A DNA stretch of 64,000 nucleotides, from assembly GCF_003352065.1 (NCBI RefSeq), contig NZ_CP025803.1, forward strand, positions 3,265,574 to 3,329,573, read 5' to 3'. This document shows positions 34,877-45,409 of the stretch, piece after piece. This DNA comes from Sulfitobacter sp. SK011. Its GTDB lineage: Bacteria > Pseudomonadota > Alphaproteobacteria > Rhodobacterales > Rhodobacteraceae. The notes beneath the pieces were generated by a model that had not been told where the DNA came from, ran no database searches, and saw only the letters and a list, made by a program, of their open reading frames with translations. A program made the translations under genes and the position numbers. Positions within the stretch are counted from its first letter, which is position 1, and each line of letters starts with the position of its first letter.

Positions 34877-35803
34877 ATGACTCTCTCTCTTCGCGCCATG
34901 CGTTATGTTCAGGCGGCCTTGCGACTTGGCAGTATCACGGGCGCTGCGGATGCCATGCATGTGACGCCGTCCGCCATTGCCGCAGCTCTCGATCAAGCCG
35001 AAGCCGCTTTCGGCATGACGCTTGTTACCCGCGCGCGGGCTAAAGGAATATTCCCCACGCTGGCAGGTCGCGATGTCGGGCGGCGCATCGACGATTTTTT
35101 GGAAAGGTATGATACGTTACTGACAGGCGTCTCTGACCTGCAATCAAGCCTCTCTGGCAACCTGGCGATCGGCTACAATGCACCGATCGCCCCGGCTTTT
35201 CTGCCAGTGCTTACCGCACAGATGTTTGCGGCCCATCCCGATCTGACTTTTACATTTGCGGAAGGCGACAACGTCTCCGTCCAGAAGGGATTGCTGGACG
35301 GAAAATTCGATGTGATCCTGTTTGTCGAAGAATTGCCAAATCCGCAAATTGAAGCGCAACCGCTTATCTTTGCACCCACCTATTGTCTGTGTCCGGCAGA
35401 TCATGCCCTTGCGCAGTTTGACACTGTGACAGTTTCCCAAATCGTAAACGAGCCGCTTATCCTTTTGGACCGGCCCGCCGCGCGCGGGTATTATCTGGAA
35501 GTCCTCGATCAAGGGGGCAAAGACCTTTGTATCGTCGCAACCGCCAATTCGACCGAAATGGTTCGTTCGCTTGTCGCCTCCAGGATTGGGATTTCCCTTT
35601 TGAACATGAAGCCGCGTGACGTCCCGAGCTACGCAGGAAGCAACATAAGCTGCGTGCCAATCGCCGATAGCACAAGCGGCGTCACCCTTTCGCTCGGGTT
35701 TGCACCGGGGCCAAAACGAAGACTGGTGCAAATGTTCGTTGATAATTGCGCTGCATTTTTTGAAGAGCCATTGGGCACCGATTTGATTGTTCCAAAAGCC
35801 TAA
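34877..35803 (+). CDS. LysR-family transcriptional regulator
   Basis: 308 aa. Residues 5-65 are the HTH (MRYVQAALRLGSITGAADAM, then VTPSAIAAALDQAEAAFGMT). The rest is a type 2 periplasmic-binding-like effector domain, with GNLAIGYNAPIAPAFLPVL and NSTEMVRSLVASRIGISLLN. It faces the dehydrogenase-GcvT gene across 204 bp, so it is the best candidate regulator of that gene. Confidence 0.85.
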   Translation: MTLSLRAMRYVQAALRLGSITGAADAMHVTPSAIAAALDQAEAAFGMTLVTRARAKGIFPTLAGRDVGRRIDDFLERYDTLLTGVSDLQSSLSGNLAIGYNAPIAPAFLPVLTAQMFAAHPDLTFTFAEGDNVSVQKGLLDGKFDVILFVEELPNPQIEAQPLIFAPTYCLCPADHALAQFDTVTVSQIVNEPLILLDRPAARGYYLEVLDQGGKDLCIVATANSTEMVRSLVASRIGISLLNMKPRDVPSYAGSNISCVPIADSTSGVTLSLGFAPGPKRRLVQMFVDNCAAFFEEPLGTDLIVPKA

Positions 35804-36206
35804 CTGCGCCGATATTGAAACATGCACAAATTGTTCAAGAAGATGACCTGGCGGTCATTCGTTCATCGCTCAGCACAATGGAGTATGGCTCGAAACCGTC
35901 ATCCAATGGTGGTTTTCGTTGACCCCGCCACCGCTAACGCAAAATACCATCGCAGAAGCAGCATCTCCCATTTTGCAGTGCAGAGGGTTTCACCGGACCT
36001 GCCAGTCACACACGTGGCTCTAGCCAAGACTGAAACCATCCTTTCGTTGCAATCAAAAGCAGCAAGTGCGTCGCGGATAAACCGCAGCTTTGGGTCGTAT
36101 ACTTCAATACCAGCCTTGCCTGACTGCTAAGGGGCGGGAAGCAGATTTCGAGGATTCAGAACGACGGATCATTCTATTGAGTGCGCAGTGCTTGGGCGTT
36201 TCTTGA
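35804..36206. other. Intergenic, nothing recognised
   Basis: About 400 bp between two convergent LysR genes. Both ends are gene tails, so no promoter is required here. A minus-strand frame reads AGIEVYDPKLRFIRDALAAF, then further residues without start or family. It may be a scrap of an old gene. Confidence 0.4.
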
Positions 36207-37121
36207 TCAGACCGTTGCACCGTGAACTTTCAATATGGTTTCGTAGACATGGGACTCTGCCAAACTATGTTGCGCACCTTCGTGGCGTGACAGGCAGATC
36301 GGCACATCAAAGCCAAATTGATCTGCCCTGATGATACGCATCTCTTGCCGGTCAACCCAATAGTTGGCGTAAACCTCGGGCAGGAAACCCACGCAATTGC
36401 CGCTTAGTATGAAATGTGCAAGCCCCTCCATCTGATGGGAAACCGCCAGAGCAGGTCGATTGAAAAACGTGGAATATGGGGTGAGCACGGAGACAAAGCC
36501 GCGCCGTACAAAATCCTGCTCTGCGATCAGCTCGCGTGTCATTTCATCATCCGGAACGGTGAACAAAGGATGGCCTTTGCCACAGATCAACCGCTGCTTT
36601 TCAATGAATAGCGTGCTTTGGGATACGTTTCTTCGGGTCGGAAACTTTGGCGAAATGGCCATTTGGGTCTGCCCTCTGACAAGTTGCTCTTCAACCTGGT
36701 CTGGCGGTCCGATCCGTAACACAATGCGAAGACCCTTGTGGGCTGCCAGCGCATCGCGAATGGCATCGCGCAGGCGGCATTCTGTGTTGGTGATCAGATT
36801 GTCAACAACGCCAATTGCAACTTCACCCACTATGCCTTCTTTCAACTGTACGATCTGGCCGTGATAGGCATCAATCGAAGACAGCATGGCACGAGAGGCT
36901 TCATAGACCGCGCCACCACGTGCGGTCAGCGCAAACCCGGCGCGCCCCCGGCTACACAGTTTGAACCCAACCCGCGTTTCCAGATTTGCCATGTGGGTAC
37001 TGATCGTGGAGCGCGAGAGGTTGAGTTCTGACTGCGCCTGAGAGAACCCGTCGCATTCCACGATGGTGCAGAACACACGTAGCAATTTGACGTCAACATC
37101 GGCGATGGATCGGCTTGGCAT
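36207..37121 (-). CDS. LysR-family transcriptional regulator
   Basis: 304 aa. DVKLLRVFCTIVECDGFSQA and LNLSRSTISTHMANLETRVG form the HTH. The effector domain has GEVAIGVVDNLITN and HQMEGLAHFILSGNCVGFLP. It is divergent from the agmatinase-family gene at 37221, with a T-N11-A palindrome between them. It very likely regulates that gene and the ABC transporter that follows it. Confidence 0.85.
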   Translation of the reverse strand: MPSRSIADVDVKLLRVFCTIVECDGFSQAQSELNLSRSTISTHMANLETRVGFKLCSRGRAGFALTARGGAVYEASRAMLSSIDAYHGQIVQLKEGIVGEVAIGVVDNLITNTECRLRDAIRDALAAHKGLRIVLRIGPPDQVEEQLVRGQTQMAISPKFPTRRNVSQSTLFIEKQRLICGKGHPLFTVPDDEMTRELIAEQDFVRRGFVSVLTPYSTFFNRPALAVSHQMEGLAHFILSGNCVGFLPEVYANYWVDRQEMRIIRADQFGFDVPICLSRHEGAQHSLAESHVYETILKVHGATV

Positions 37122-37161
37122 TACGTCGCCTTCTATCGAACTGATTTTCTATAAGTCCACG

Positions 37162-37174
37162 TTTATCAAATAAA
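37162..37174. promoter_or_regulatory. LysR-type T-N11-A palindrome TTTATCAAATAAA
   Basis: TTTAT-CAA-ATAAA has perfect 5-bp arms and the T-N11-A spacing of LysR operators. It lies in the 99-bp gap between the LysR and the ureohydrolase gene, 47 bp before the ATG of the latter. Confidence 0.5.
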
Positions 37175-37220
37175 TGACCTGTGTAAACCTCTGCCACAAC
37201 ACCAGTCAGGGAGATGACGC

Positions 37221-38198
37221 ATGCAGCCAAAAAATCCGGCATTCCAACCTATTCCGGGGCTAAAGACGGCGCGCTTTGCGGGGATGCCGACCTTTATGCG
37301 TCTGCCACATATCGAAATCGAAGACCCGCAGGCGGACAAGACCGACATCGCGATTGTCGGGGTTCCGTTTGACGGCGGCACCTCAAACCGACCCGGGCCG
37401 CGCCATGGGCCGCGTCAGTTGCGGGACCTCTCGACCATGATCCGCACAACGCATTCTCGCAGTGGTGTGAACCCGTTTCGGTTGGTGAACTGCGCAGATC
37501 TGGGCGACGCGCCAGTCAATCCCATGGACATCATGCAAAGCCTTGATCTGATCACCGGTTTTTACAATCAACTGACAGACAAGGGGATCACACCCCTTTC
37601 AGCCGGTGGGGACCATCTGGTGTCTTTTCCGATCCTGCGTGCGCTTGGCCGTGACAAAGCGGTTGGGATGATTCATTTCGATGCCCATACGGATATGAAT
37701 GACGCTTATTTTGGCGACAGCAAATATACCCACGGCACCCCTTTTAGGCGTGCAATTGAGCAGGGTTTCCTTGATCCCAAACGCACAATCCAGATCGGTA
37801 TCCGCGGTGTAAAATACGAAACAACGGATTTTGACTGGGCGCTGGATCAAGGTGTGCGGATCATTGAAATCGAAGAACTGTTCGAGCGCGGTGTCGCATC
37901 TGTCATGCAGGAGGCGCGCGATATTGTCGGCGACAGCGAGACCTATGTGAGCTTTGACATCGACGGGATCGACCCGTCGTTTGCGCCCGGCACCGGAACC
38001 CCGGAAATTGGCGGCTTCACGACGTTTCAGGCGCAGCAAATGGTGCGCGCGCTGGCCGGGCTTAACCTGATCGGCGCGGATCTGGTCGAAGTATCCCCGC
38101 CCTTTGACCCCTCAGGCGGCACGGCCTGGGTCGGGGTCTCCATCATGTTTGAACTTCTGTGCGTTCTGGCACCCGCCTGTGATGCACGATCGAAGTAA
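37221..38198 (+). CDS. Agmatinase/guanidino-acid ureohydrolase
   Basis: 325 aa. The binuclear manganese ligands of the ureohydrolase family are visible: GGDHLVSFP, MIHFDAHTDMND and VSFDIDGIDPSFAPG. GTPEIGGFTTFQAQQMVRAL follows in the usual place. The family covers agmatinase (SpeB), guanidinobutyrase, guanidinopropionase and proclavaminate amidinohydrolase, and I cannot separate these by eye. It produces urea and an amine or amino acid. It is followed after 34 bp by an amino-acid-type ABC transporter that probably imports its substrate. Confidence 0.8.
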   Translation: MQPKNPAFQPIPGLKTARFAGMPTFMRLPHIEIEDPQADKTDIAIVGVPFDGGTSNRPGPRHGPRQLRDLSTMIRTTHSRSGVNPFRLVNCADLGDAPVNPMDIMQSLDLITGFYNQLTDKGITPLSAGGDHLVSFPILRALGRDKAVGMIHFDAHTDMNDAYFGDSKYTHGTPFRRAIEQGFLDPKRTIQIGIRGVKYETTDFDWALDQGVRIIEIEELFERGVASVMQEARDIVGDSETYVSFDIDGIDPSFAPGTGTPEIGGFTTFQAQQMVRALAGLNLIGADLVEVSPPFDPSGGTAWVGVSIMFELLCVLAPACDARSK

Positions 38199-38232
38199 CA
38201 ACCAAAGTAAAGCAACCCCTAGGGAGACAAAA

Positions 38233-39078
38233 ATGAAACACATGCAAAGACGTAAAATGACCAAAGGTCTGTTGGCCTGTGCGACCGCTTTGGCCTTGTG
38301 CGGCCCGGTCGCCGCAGGGTCCGTTCTGGAGGCGGTGACGGCCAACGGTAAGATCACCGTCGCGACAGAGGTCGCCTATCCGCCGATGGAATTCCTGAAA
38401 GACGGCAAGGTCGTCGGCTATGGCAAGGATATCCTGGACCTGATCGTGGCGGATATGGGGGTTGAGCTTGAGCAGTTGCAACTCCCATGGGACGGCATTT
38501 TGGCCGGCGTTCTGGCGGGCAAATACGATCTTGTCGCCACCTCCGTGGCGATCAAGGAAGACCGCGTGGACAAATACGCCTTTACCCGCCCGCTCGCCGT
38601 GGCCGAGACCATGTTGGTCAAGCGGCATGGCGATAACGGACTGGCCGGTCTGGGCGATGTGAACGGCAAGATCATTGGCGTCGAAATCGGATCCTCGCAG
38701 GCACAGGAAGTCGAAGCCCTCGACGCTGAGCTGAAAGCCACTGGCGGATCGGGTTTCGCCAGCATCAGCGGTTTCAAATCCACAGACGATATGCGGCTCG
38801 CACTGGCTGGCGGGCAGATCGACATCGGCACGATCCCGTCGTTCTCGCTGGCGACAATGCAGGAACAGCGCCCCGATACCTTTGCGCAACTTGCCAACAT
38901 CGGCAGCGGCACCTTGTTTGCCTGGGTCGCGCACCCAAATGGGGCGGATCTGCGCGACCGTATCAATGAATCACTTGCGAAACTTGAGCAGAACGGAACG
39001 CTCAAAGAGCTGCAGATGAAGTGGTTCGGATTTGAGATGGACCTGCCCGAAGATTACCTCCCCGAGGGCGCTCTCTGA
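38233..39078 (+). CDS. ABC solute-binding protein, polar amino-acid type
   Basis: 281 aa. A signal peptide (KMTKGLLACATALALCGPVA) is cleaved near AAGS. ITVATEVAYPPMEFLKDGKV and GYGKDILDLI mark family 3 (SBP_bac_3) receptors. The start is ATG 38233, set by AGGGAG, because the preceding 43 residues of the open frame overlap the upstream gene. It should bind a cationic amino acid or guanidino compound. Confidence 0.85.
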   Translation: MKHMQRRKMTKGLLACATALALCGPVAAGSVLEAVTANGKITVATEVAYPPMEFLKDGKVVGYGKDILDLIVADMGVELEQLQLPWDGILAGVLAGKYDLVATSVAIKEDRVDKYAFTRPLAVAETMLVKRHGDNGLAGLGDVNGKIIGVEIGSSQAQEVEALDAELKATGGSGFASISGFKSTDDMRLALAGGQIDIGTIPSFSLATMQEQRPDTFAQLANIGSGTLFAWVAHPNGADLRDRINESLAKLEQNGTLKELQMKWFGFEMDLPEDYLPEGAL

Positions 39079-39093
39079 GCGTCTACTACCGAC

Positions 39094-39143
39094 CCGGATT
39101 GGTTTGTCCTTAAGTCAAAAGACCAGTCCGGCGCGGCTTTTTT
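39094..39143 (+). terminator. Hairpin with T6 tract after the receptor gene
   Basis: CCGGATTGGT (39094-39103) pairs with ACCAGTCCGG (39122-39131) with one G-U pair, followed six bases later by TTTTTT (39138-39143). It lies 16 bp after the receptor stop and before the permease start at 39163. It looks like a leaky terminator that lets more receptor than permease be made, an inference from position. Confidence 0.6.
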
Positions 39144-39162
39144 GAAAGAGAATATCTCGCTC

Positions 39163-39825
39163 ATGGACCTGCAGTTCATCGAAATCATACCAAAATCCGG
39201 GCCCCTGTTGTGGGGGGCGCTTTATACAATATTTGTTGGGCTGATTGCGTGTAGCGTTGGGATTTTCGTGGGGACCGGCCTTTTGCTGATGCGCAACAGC
39301 CGGTTCTGGGTGCTACGCATTTTTGTGCGCATCTATGGCAGCTTTATCCGGGGCACACCGGCATTGGTCCAAATCTTGGTGTTCTACTACGCCTTGGCCC
39401 CGCTGACCGGCATCAACATCGGGCCGTTTACTGCCGGGATCATGGCCGTGGGGTTCAACAGCGGTGCCTATGTCGCGGAAATTCTGCGCGGCGGGTTAAG
39501 TAGAATACCAAAGGGCCAATGGGAAGCTGCCGAGGCGTTGGGTCTTCCCAAACTCAAGGTCTGGTTCAAGATCATCCTGCCGCAGGTGTTTCATTCGGTT
39601 ATCCCGCTTTTGGTCAACGAATTTACCATGGTCATCAAGATCACGCCGCTTTTGTCCACCATCACCCTGGTGGAACTGACCCGCGCCTCGCAGATGCTCT
39701 ATAACGAAACCTTCCGCCCTGTCGAAGTCCTGCTGCTGGCGGCCTTCATCTATTTCGTCATCTGCTTTTCGATCAGCCAATACGGAGAATACCTCCAGCG
39801 GCGATCGCAGAAATATCGCGTGTAG
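39163..39825 (+). CDS. ABC permease, polar amino-acid type (HisM/GlnP family)
   Basis: 220 aa with five helices. GFNSGAYVAEILRGGLSRIP and QWEAAEALGLPKLKVWFKIILPQ contain the EAA loop that docks the ATPase. FYYALAPLTG and LVNEFTMVIKITPLLSTI are typical of the family. The start was set to ATG 39163 rather than a TTG at 39142. It precedes a second permease by 9 bp. Confidence 0.85.
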   Translation: MDLQFIEIIPKSGPLLWGALYTIFVGLIACSVGIFVGTGLLLMRNSRFWVLRIFVRIYGSFIRGTPALVQILVFYYALAPLTGINIGPFTAGIMAVGFNSGAYVAEILRGGLSRIPKGQWEAAEALGLPKLKVWFKIILPQVFHSVIPLLVNEFTMVIKITPLLSTITLVELTRASQMLYNETFRPVEVLLLAAFIYFVICFSISQYGEYLQRRSQKYRV

Positions 39826-39834
39826 GAGCGTCTT

Positions 39835-40515
39835 ATGACATTCGACTATGCAGCCATCTGGGACAATCGGGACATTCTGATTGATGGTGTTTTCAATACG
39901 CTGCTGATCTCGTTCATTGCGATTCCGATCGGGATATTCATCGGTGTGGTGACTTGCCTTATGCGCATTGCCAAACGGCGGCTGCTGCGCTGGCCTGCCA
40001 TCGCCTATATTGAACTGATGCGGAACATCCCGCTGCTGATCCTGATCTTCATGATGTTCTATGCGCTGCCGTTTTATGGCATCCGCCTGTCGGGACTGAC
40101 CACCGGCTTTATCTGTCTGTCGATCTATGGCGGGGCCTATTTTGCCGAAGTGTTTCGCGGCGGGGTCGAAGCTGTTTCCAAGGGTCAGTTTGATGCTGCC
40201 AAAGCGCTGGGCCTGAAATACGGGTTCTACATGCGGCGGGTCATTTTCCCGCAGCTTTAAACTTACGTGTTTCCGCCCGGCACCAACATTGCCCTGACGA
40301 TGATCAAGGAATCCTCGCTTCTGTCGATGATCACGGTGGCAGAGCTGACTTATGCCGCCCATGACATCAACGGGCGTACTTTCACCCCTGTGGAAACCTT
40401 TGCCACCATCGCCGTGATCTATTGGATCATCTGCACGGTATTTTTGAAGCTGACCAGCATGTTGCAGTCTCATGTTGATACCGATGGTCTGAGCAACTCA
40501 GTGGCCATCCGCTAG
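39835..40515 (+). pseudogene. Second ABC permease interrupted by an in-frame TAA
   Basis: 227 codons in one frame. The first 141 residues read VFNTLLISFIAIPIGIFIGV, NIPLLILIFMMFYALPFYG and GGAYFAEVFRGGVEAVSKGQ, and the EAA loop FDAAKALGLKYGFYMRRVIFPQL runs to TAA at 40258-40260. The frame then goes on without a shift, YVFPPGTNIALTMIKESSLL, to the normal end at 40515. A single substitution (for example AAA, CAA or GAA to TAA) explains it. The last helices would be lost. Readthrough or sequencing error are alternatives. Confidence 0.85.
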
Positions 40516-40545
40516 GGCGCAACCCGTCAAAAGGACACCAAACCA

Positions 40546-41328
40546 ATGGAAATCGTACAGACAGCCAAATCGGAGCCCGCATCCCCTGCATCAAAAGTCA
40601 TGGTCGAAATTCGGAACATGAACAAGTTCTACGGCGATTTTCAGGTGCTGACGGAGATCAATCTGACCGTGCGCGCGGGCGAGCGGATCGTGATCTGCGG
40701 CCCCTCGGGATCGGGGAAATCCACCTTGATCCGCTGCATCAACCGGCTGGAGGAACACCGTGACGGCGACATCATTGTCGATGGCATCCCACTGACAGAA
40801 GACGTCAAGAATATCGACAAAATCCGTTCAGAGGTGGGCATGTGCTTTCAACAGTTCAATCTCTTCCCACATCTGACGGTGATGGAGAACTGTGTGCTGG
40901 CCCCGATGTCGGTGCGAAACACCTCGCGCAAAGAGGCGCAGGATCTGGCGCGGCATTATCTGGAAAAGGTCAAGATCCCGGATCAGGCGGACAAATACCC
41001 AAGCCAGCTTTCGGGCGGACAACAACAGCGTGTCGCGATTGCGCGGGCGTTGTGCATGCAGCCGCGGATCATGCTCTTTGATGAACCAACCTCGGCGCTT
41101 GATCCCGAAATGATCAACGAGGTTCTTGAAACAATGGAGGAATTGGCAAGCGACGGCATGACGATGATCTGCGTCACCCACGAGATGGGCTTTGCGCGCA
41201 AGGTGGCAGACCGCGTGGTCTTTATGGATCAAGGTAAAATTATCGAAAGCGCCGCCCCGGAAGCTTTCTTTGGTAGCCCCCAAAACGAAAGAACACAAAA
41301 GTTTCTGCTACAAATCCTACAGCATTAA
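40546..41328 (+). CDS. ABC ATPase, polar amino-acid type
   Basis: 260 aa. [20 protein letters not shown] is the Walker [17 protein letters not shown] the Q-loop region, [17 protein letters not shown] the signature, [14 protein letters not shown] the Walker B and [20 protein letters not shown] the switch His region. It is the GlnQ/HisP type. Last gene of the transporter group. It powers uptake through the two permeases at 39.2-40.5 kb. Confidence 0.9.
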   Translation: MEIVQTAKSEPASPASKVMVEIRNMNKFYGDFQVLTEINLTVRAGERIVICGPSGSGKSTLIRCINRLEEHRDGDIIVDGIPLTEDVKNIDKIRSEVGMCFQQFNLFPHLTVMENCVLAPMSVRNTSRKEAQDLARHYLEKVKIPDQADKYPSQLSGGQQQRVAIARALCMQPRIMLFDEPTSALDPEMINEVLETMEELASDGMTMICVTHEMGFARKVADRVVFMDQGKIIESAAPEAFFGSPQNERTQKFLLQILQH

Positions 41329-41849
41329 TGTCGCCGTTGCAGACAAAACCTCGCCCAACAAGACTGCGGCCTCATGCGGGTATCACGTTTCGGGGTACCT
41401 GCGGAAAGTTGGCGCATAGTCATGATTTGCCTTCCAACCACCCCACAAATTGACACATGGGAAAGTTAGCCCGACGCAATGATGTCTACCATTATTCACG
41501 ATGTGAAGGCCTATCTTTGGCCTGCCCACATGGTTCTTATTCGGCTTCTTTTTGCCAGATGCGCTGTCTGCTTCAACGATCCCAGCAGCCAGCAATTCTC
41601 GGTCAATGTGAAGCGCTGCCATTTTTGAGAAGCCACATGTGCACCAGTTTGGCCCTTGAGATGTCCGGTTCTGATTGGATCCGCGAATGTATCATCCCGC
41701 GTTTTTTTCCGCAGGCTTGCAGGGGTGGCCGTGGGCTGCATGTTCTTGGGGTTCTGTTCGATAATCTAGGAAAGCGAATAAAGCCCCTGCCCCGCAGCCC
41801 CTACCGCGCCAGAAACTAGCTCAGATTTCGGCGATCAGCGGCCTAAACC
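41329..41849. other. Intergenic, no gene recognised
   Basis: About 520 bp between the end of the ABC operon and the end of hemC, which converge. Frames exist on both strands but none has a ribosome site, signal or family resemblance. No clear terminator hairpin was noticed. Confidence 0.4.
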
Positions 41850-42800
41850 TCAGGCTGACCGCCAGTCAAAGAAGTCATCCCCGGCCTGCGCCAACAGTTT
41901 GCGCGCCATCTGGCGACCTGCCTCGGCACCGTCTTCAACAGGCACGGTCATATCGTCCCCTATGGCCTCGGAGCCATCCGGGCGGAGCACTTCGCCGCGC
42001 AACCGCAAGGTCGTACCATCCAACTCCGCCAGTCCCGCAATTGGCGTTTCACAGGATCCGTCAAGCTCTGCCAAGAACGCCCGTTCGGCCGCCAGCCGCT
42101 GACTGGTAGGGCCATCATGGATCGCGGCCAGCATGTCAGCGGCGCGGTGGTCATCAGTGCGGCGTTCGATCCCAATGGCCCCTTGGGCGATCGCGGGCAG
42201 CATGTCACAGACGTCAATCGCAACCTTTGGCACGTCGTCCATTTTCAGCCGGTTCAACCCTGCCATCGCGAGAAACGTGGCGTCGGCCACACCGTCTGAC
42301 AGTTTCTTTAACCGGGACTGCACATTGCCGCGGAACTCCACCACCTCAAGGTCAGGCCTGCGCAGTTTCAACTGTGCCTGTCGTCGCAAACTGGATGTTC
42401 CCACAACTCGTCCAGCAGCAAGATCACCCAGCGGTTTTCCATTCAGGGCAATGAACGCATCGCGGACATCTTCGCGGGGCAAATAGGTGTCGAGCAACAG
42501 TCCTTCGGGTTGCAGAACCGGCATGTCCTTCATCGAATGGACCGCAATGTCAACGGTGCCATCCAGCATCGCTTCCTCGATCTCGCGGGTGAACAGGCCC
42601 TTGCCGCCGATCTCTTTCAGCGGGCGGTCCTGAACCCGGTCGCCGGTGACAGAAATCACCTCAATCTGAAACGCTTCATGCGGCAGATCAAAGGCTGCCG
42701 CAAGCCGCGCGCGGGTCTCATGGGCCTGCGCCAGCGCAAGCGGCGAGCCACGTGTGCCGATCTTGAAAGGTTGGGCGGGGGTGGGCAAAGAATATCGCAT
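41850..42800 (-). CDS. hemC: Hydroxymethylbilane synthase
   Basis: 316 aa. IGTRGSPLALAQAHETRARL opens the protein. GGKGLFTREIEEAMLDGTVD, DIAVHSMKDMP, VGTSSLRRQAQL and VVEFRGNVQSRLKKL are the conserved blocks, and DGSCETPIAG holds Cys250, which carries the dipyrromethane cofactor. It makes the linear tetrapyrrole preuroporphyrinogen from four porphobilinogens. It is transcribed in the same direction as dabBA upstream of it. Confidence 0.95.
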   Translation of the reverse strand: MRYSLPTPAQPFKIGTRGSPLALAQAHETRARLAAAFDLPHEAFQIEVISVTGDRVQDRPLKEIGGKGLFTREIEEAMLDGTVDIAVHSMKDMPVLQPEGLLLDTYLPREDVRDAFIALNGKPLGDLAAGRVVGTSSLRRQAQLKLRRPDLEVVEFRGNVQSRLKKLSDGVADATFLAMAGLNRLKMDDVPKVAIDVCDMLPAIAQGAIGIERRTDDHRAADMLAAIHDGPTSQRLAAERAFLAELDGSCETPIAGLAELDGTTLRLRGEVLRPDGSEAIGDDMTVPVEDGAEAGRQMARKLLAQAGDDFFDWRSA

Positions 42801-42983
42801 GCGCCATCCCTAAACCGGTATATCTGTCCCGACAACGGGAACTGGAAGAAAACAACAGGAAACGACCAGCAACAGATGCTTTCGAGAAGGATTTGCTGCC
42901 TGCACCCGCCGCCCGCACTGGCCTGAACCACGCAACGCTATGTCAATTTGAGCCACCGCGCTCGACACGCCCCCGAACGGCTG

Positions 42984-45386
42984 TCAGACGACTTTCAATT
43001 CTGGGCGCTTCTGCACAGATGGTTCGATCTCTGACCATGTCAGGTTCCCTTCATACCGATGGGTCATCTGACCGTCCTCGCCCAGCGCAAAAAGATGCAG
43101 CCAACCGTTGTCAAACAGGGCGCGCACCCCCTCATGCCGTCCCAGAATGTCGCTCATCGCGTCGCGTGGGGCTTCGATACAGACTGAAAGGCGCAATGGT
43201 TCGTGCGCATGGCTTTGCCCATCATGCACAGACTGCCAGGGCAATCCGGCGCGCAAGACACCACCATTTCCTTCGACCACGCCGATGCCCCCGGTCACAT
43301 TGTGCAAAAGCTTATTGCCTGATCCGAACACCTCCGGTGCCACTGTCGACCCATAATATTGCAGGCTGATCCAGCTGGCGACAACCACAGGGGCGGTCAT
43401 GATCAGTTCCAGCACCCCGAATTCCTTGTCCTGCTCCCAGTTGTAGTCATGCAAAAATGCGCGCCCCTCAAGGCTCTTGCCGGCAGTCCGGTATCGGGGG
43501 GCCGCCACAAAAGCCTTGCAACCTGCAAGAGCCCATTCTGGCCGTGTCTCGGCCCAATCCCTGCTGCGGGTCACGATGTCGCCCTGACCTGATGCACGGG
43601 GCAATGACAGCGCCCGTTCGCCCCGTGTGACGGCCCCTGCCGCGGCAAACCAATCCTTGGCCTGGCTCAGGTCGGCCATATGCGACACCAAAGGATGGTC
43701 TGCGTGATAAAGCGTCACCTTGTCCGTGGTGGTGTCGTGCAATGCGCCGACAAACAGCGTATCGACGGGTATCTCAATGCCCCGCGCGGCAAGGCCTTGA
43801 CGCACTTCCGTCGCGTTCAAAAGGCCGGCGAGCAGCCGCGCATTCACCTCACCGGAATAGCCGCCGCAGGCCCCGCATTGCAGCCCGCTGGCAAAGGGAT
43901 TGTTGACCACATTCGCCCCATGCCCCGCCAGCACGACCAACCGCGCGAAGTTCTCGGTAAACGACATTGCCCGCAAGATGGTCTCTGCGGCATTCACCTG
44001 TCCGTCAAGATCAAGGGCCGGGTCAATCCGTGGCGCTGGTCCGCCGGGTACGGTATTTGGCGCAAGGTTCAGTGCATCGCGCAGCAGCTTGCCAACATAG
44101 ATCGGCCCCGTCGCTTCAACAAAGGCAAAGGACGACACGGCAGCTAGCTTGAACCGGCCCCATGCGCGGCTGGCACGGGCCCTGAAACGGGCAGTCTGAT
44201 CCGCGCCCACATTATTGCCCCGAGAGGTCGACGTCACACCGGGGTTGAGCAACACTGGCAGACGCAGCTCTTCCACATCTGAGGCGAAACTCCTGTGCGC
44301 TGCAGACAATCCAAAGAAACCCGCGAAACCAAGGGTCTGGATACCGGGATTTACCGCCTCCAACGCCCGGCGAAACACCTCTGAACGGACGTCGATGCAA
44401 AACGCCGCCTGAAGCGCCGGGCGTGCCGTGCTGATTTGTTGCATTGGAGTGCTGAGGGTTTGCGCAAGTGCACGCTGAGCCGCGCGCTCCCAAGCCTCCT
44501 GCAGGATGACATTGGCCAGCACATCCGCGTCCGGGACCAGGGGCGCGGCATGTGCAGCCTTTACCGCATCCCATTTGGCCGCAATCTGATCCTCGTATTG
44601 GACATAAAGCGCCTCTTCCCACAACAACCTGATGGTCAGGATATCGGTCAGGGTATGGTCCTGCCCACCTGCAAGTTCTGCCTGCCACAGGTGATGCCGC
44701 CCGACCTGCGCCCAGCCGCCAAGGCCAAAGAGCAGCTGATGCAGATAGGTTTCCAGCGCCGCTGCGCTCAGCCCAAGCCGCTTGATCGCCCGCGCCGTCG
44801 CCGCCTCTGCGGTATCGGGCGTATCGCTGGCAAATTGTGCAAAGCCTTTCAGCCCCACGATCTCAGGCGTCAGGTCATGGGTCGCGTTTTGCCGCCAGGC
44901 ATCATAGGCCCCGCGCCTGCGCGGTGCCGCCCAAAGCGCCTGCCCCTGATCAAAATACCCTGCCGCCCATGCGCCAAACCGATTTGATAGAATGCCGGAC
45001 CAATCAATCCCAGACACCTCAGCCGCAAGATCCGCCACCGTTGGTTGCGGCATGGGCGGGGTCGCGGCAGTGCTAGCAAGACGTTTAAGGTCTGTGAGAC
45101 TGGGCATGTCTGCGCCACCGTATGCGGCGAGCGCGTCACCCAGATCGGTATCGGTGATCGTGCCGTCCGCGATGCGGGTCTGATACCAGTCCCGCGGCAT
45201 GGTGACAGGCACCCCACCGACACGGCCCAGCCGCGCACCCACCTGCGCCAGTGTTTCACCGGACTGACCCAGAAATGGGTTCACAGCAACGGAAGAAGCC
45301 AGCGGCCAAAGTGGCGGTATGGCCCGTGCGGCGGCATCGCCCGCCGACGTGATCGTGGCGGTTGGAATGTCTGAATGCATGTTCAT
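42984..45386 (-). CDS. dabA: Inorganic carbon transport subunit DabA (UPF0753/DUF2309)
   Basis: 800 aa. [37 protein letters not shown], and [20 protein letters not shown] (zinc-site Cys, His and Asp neighbourhood) are the DabA landmarks. DabA is a beta-carbonic-anhydrase-like cytoplasmic protein that with DabB couples a cation gradient to CO2 hydration. The start was placed at ATG 45386 for its AAGGA. It lies 23 bp after dabB. The next gene downstream is hemC, 183 bp away. Confidence 0.85.
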   Translation of the reverse strand: MNMHSDIPTATITSAGDAAARAIPPLWPLASSVAVNPFLGQSGETLAQVGARLGRVGGVPVTMPRDWYQTRIADGTITDTDLGDALAAYGGADMPSLTDLKRLASTAATPPMPQPTVADLAAEVSGIDWSGILSNRFGAWAAGYFDQGQALWAAPRRRGAYDAWRQNATHDLTPEIVGLKGFAQFASDTPDTAEAATARAIKRLGLSAAALETYLHQLLFGLGGWAQVGRHHLWQAELAGGQDHTLTDILTIRLLWEEALYVQYEDQIAAKWDAVKAAHAAPLVPDADVLANVILQEAWERAAQRALAQTLSTPMQQISTARPALQAAFCIDVRSEVFRRALEAVNPGIQTLGFAGFFGLSAAHRSFASDVEELRLPVLLNPGVTSTSRGNNVGADQTARFRARASRAWGRFKLAAVSSFAFVEATGPIYVGKLLRDALNLAPNTVPGGPAPRIDPALDLDGQVNAAETILRAMSFTENFARLVVLAGHGANVVNNPFASGLQCGACGGYSGEVNARLLAGLLNATEVRQGLAARGIEIPVDTLFVGALHDTTTDKVTLYHADHPLVSHMADLSQAKDWFAAAGAVTRGERALSLPRASGQGDIVTRSRDWAETRPEWALAGCKAFVAAPRYRTAGKSLEGRAFLHDYNWEQDKEFGVLELIMTAPVVVASWISLQYYGSTVAPEVFGSGNKLLHNVTGGIGVVEGNGGVLRAGLPWQSVHDGQSHAHEPLRLSVCIEAPRDAMSDILGRHEGVRALFDNGWLHLFALGEDGQMTHRYEGNLTWSEIEPSVQKRPELKVV

Positions 45387-45409
45387 CTCTTTGTGTCCTT
45401 TCACGAAGA

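Noticed and set aside
39496..40473. 325-aa minus-strand frame
   Set aside because: Antisense shadow of the two ABC permeases.
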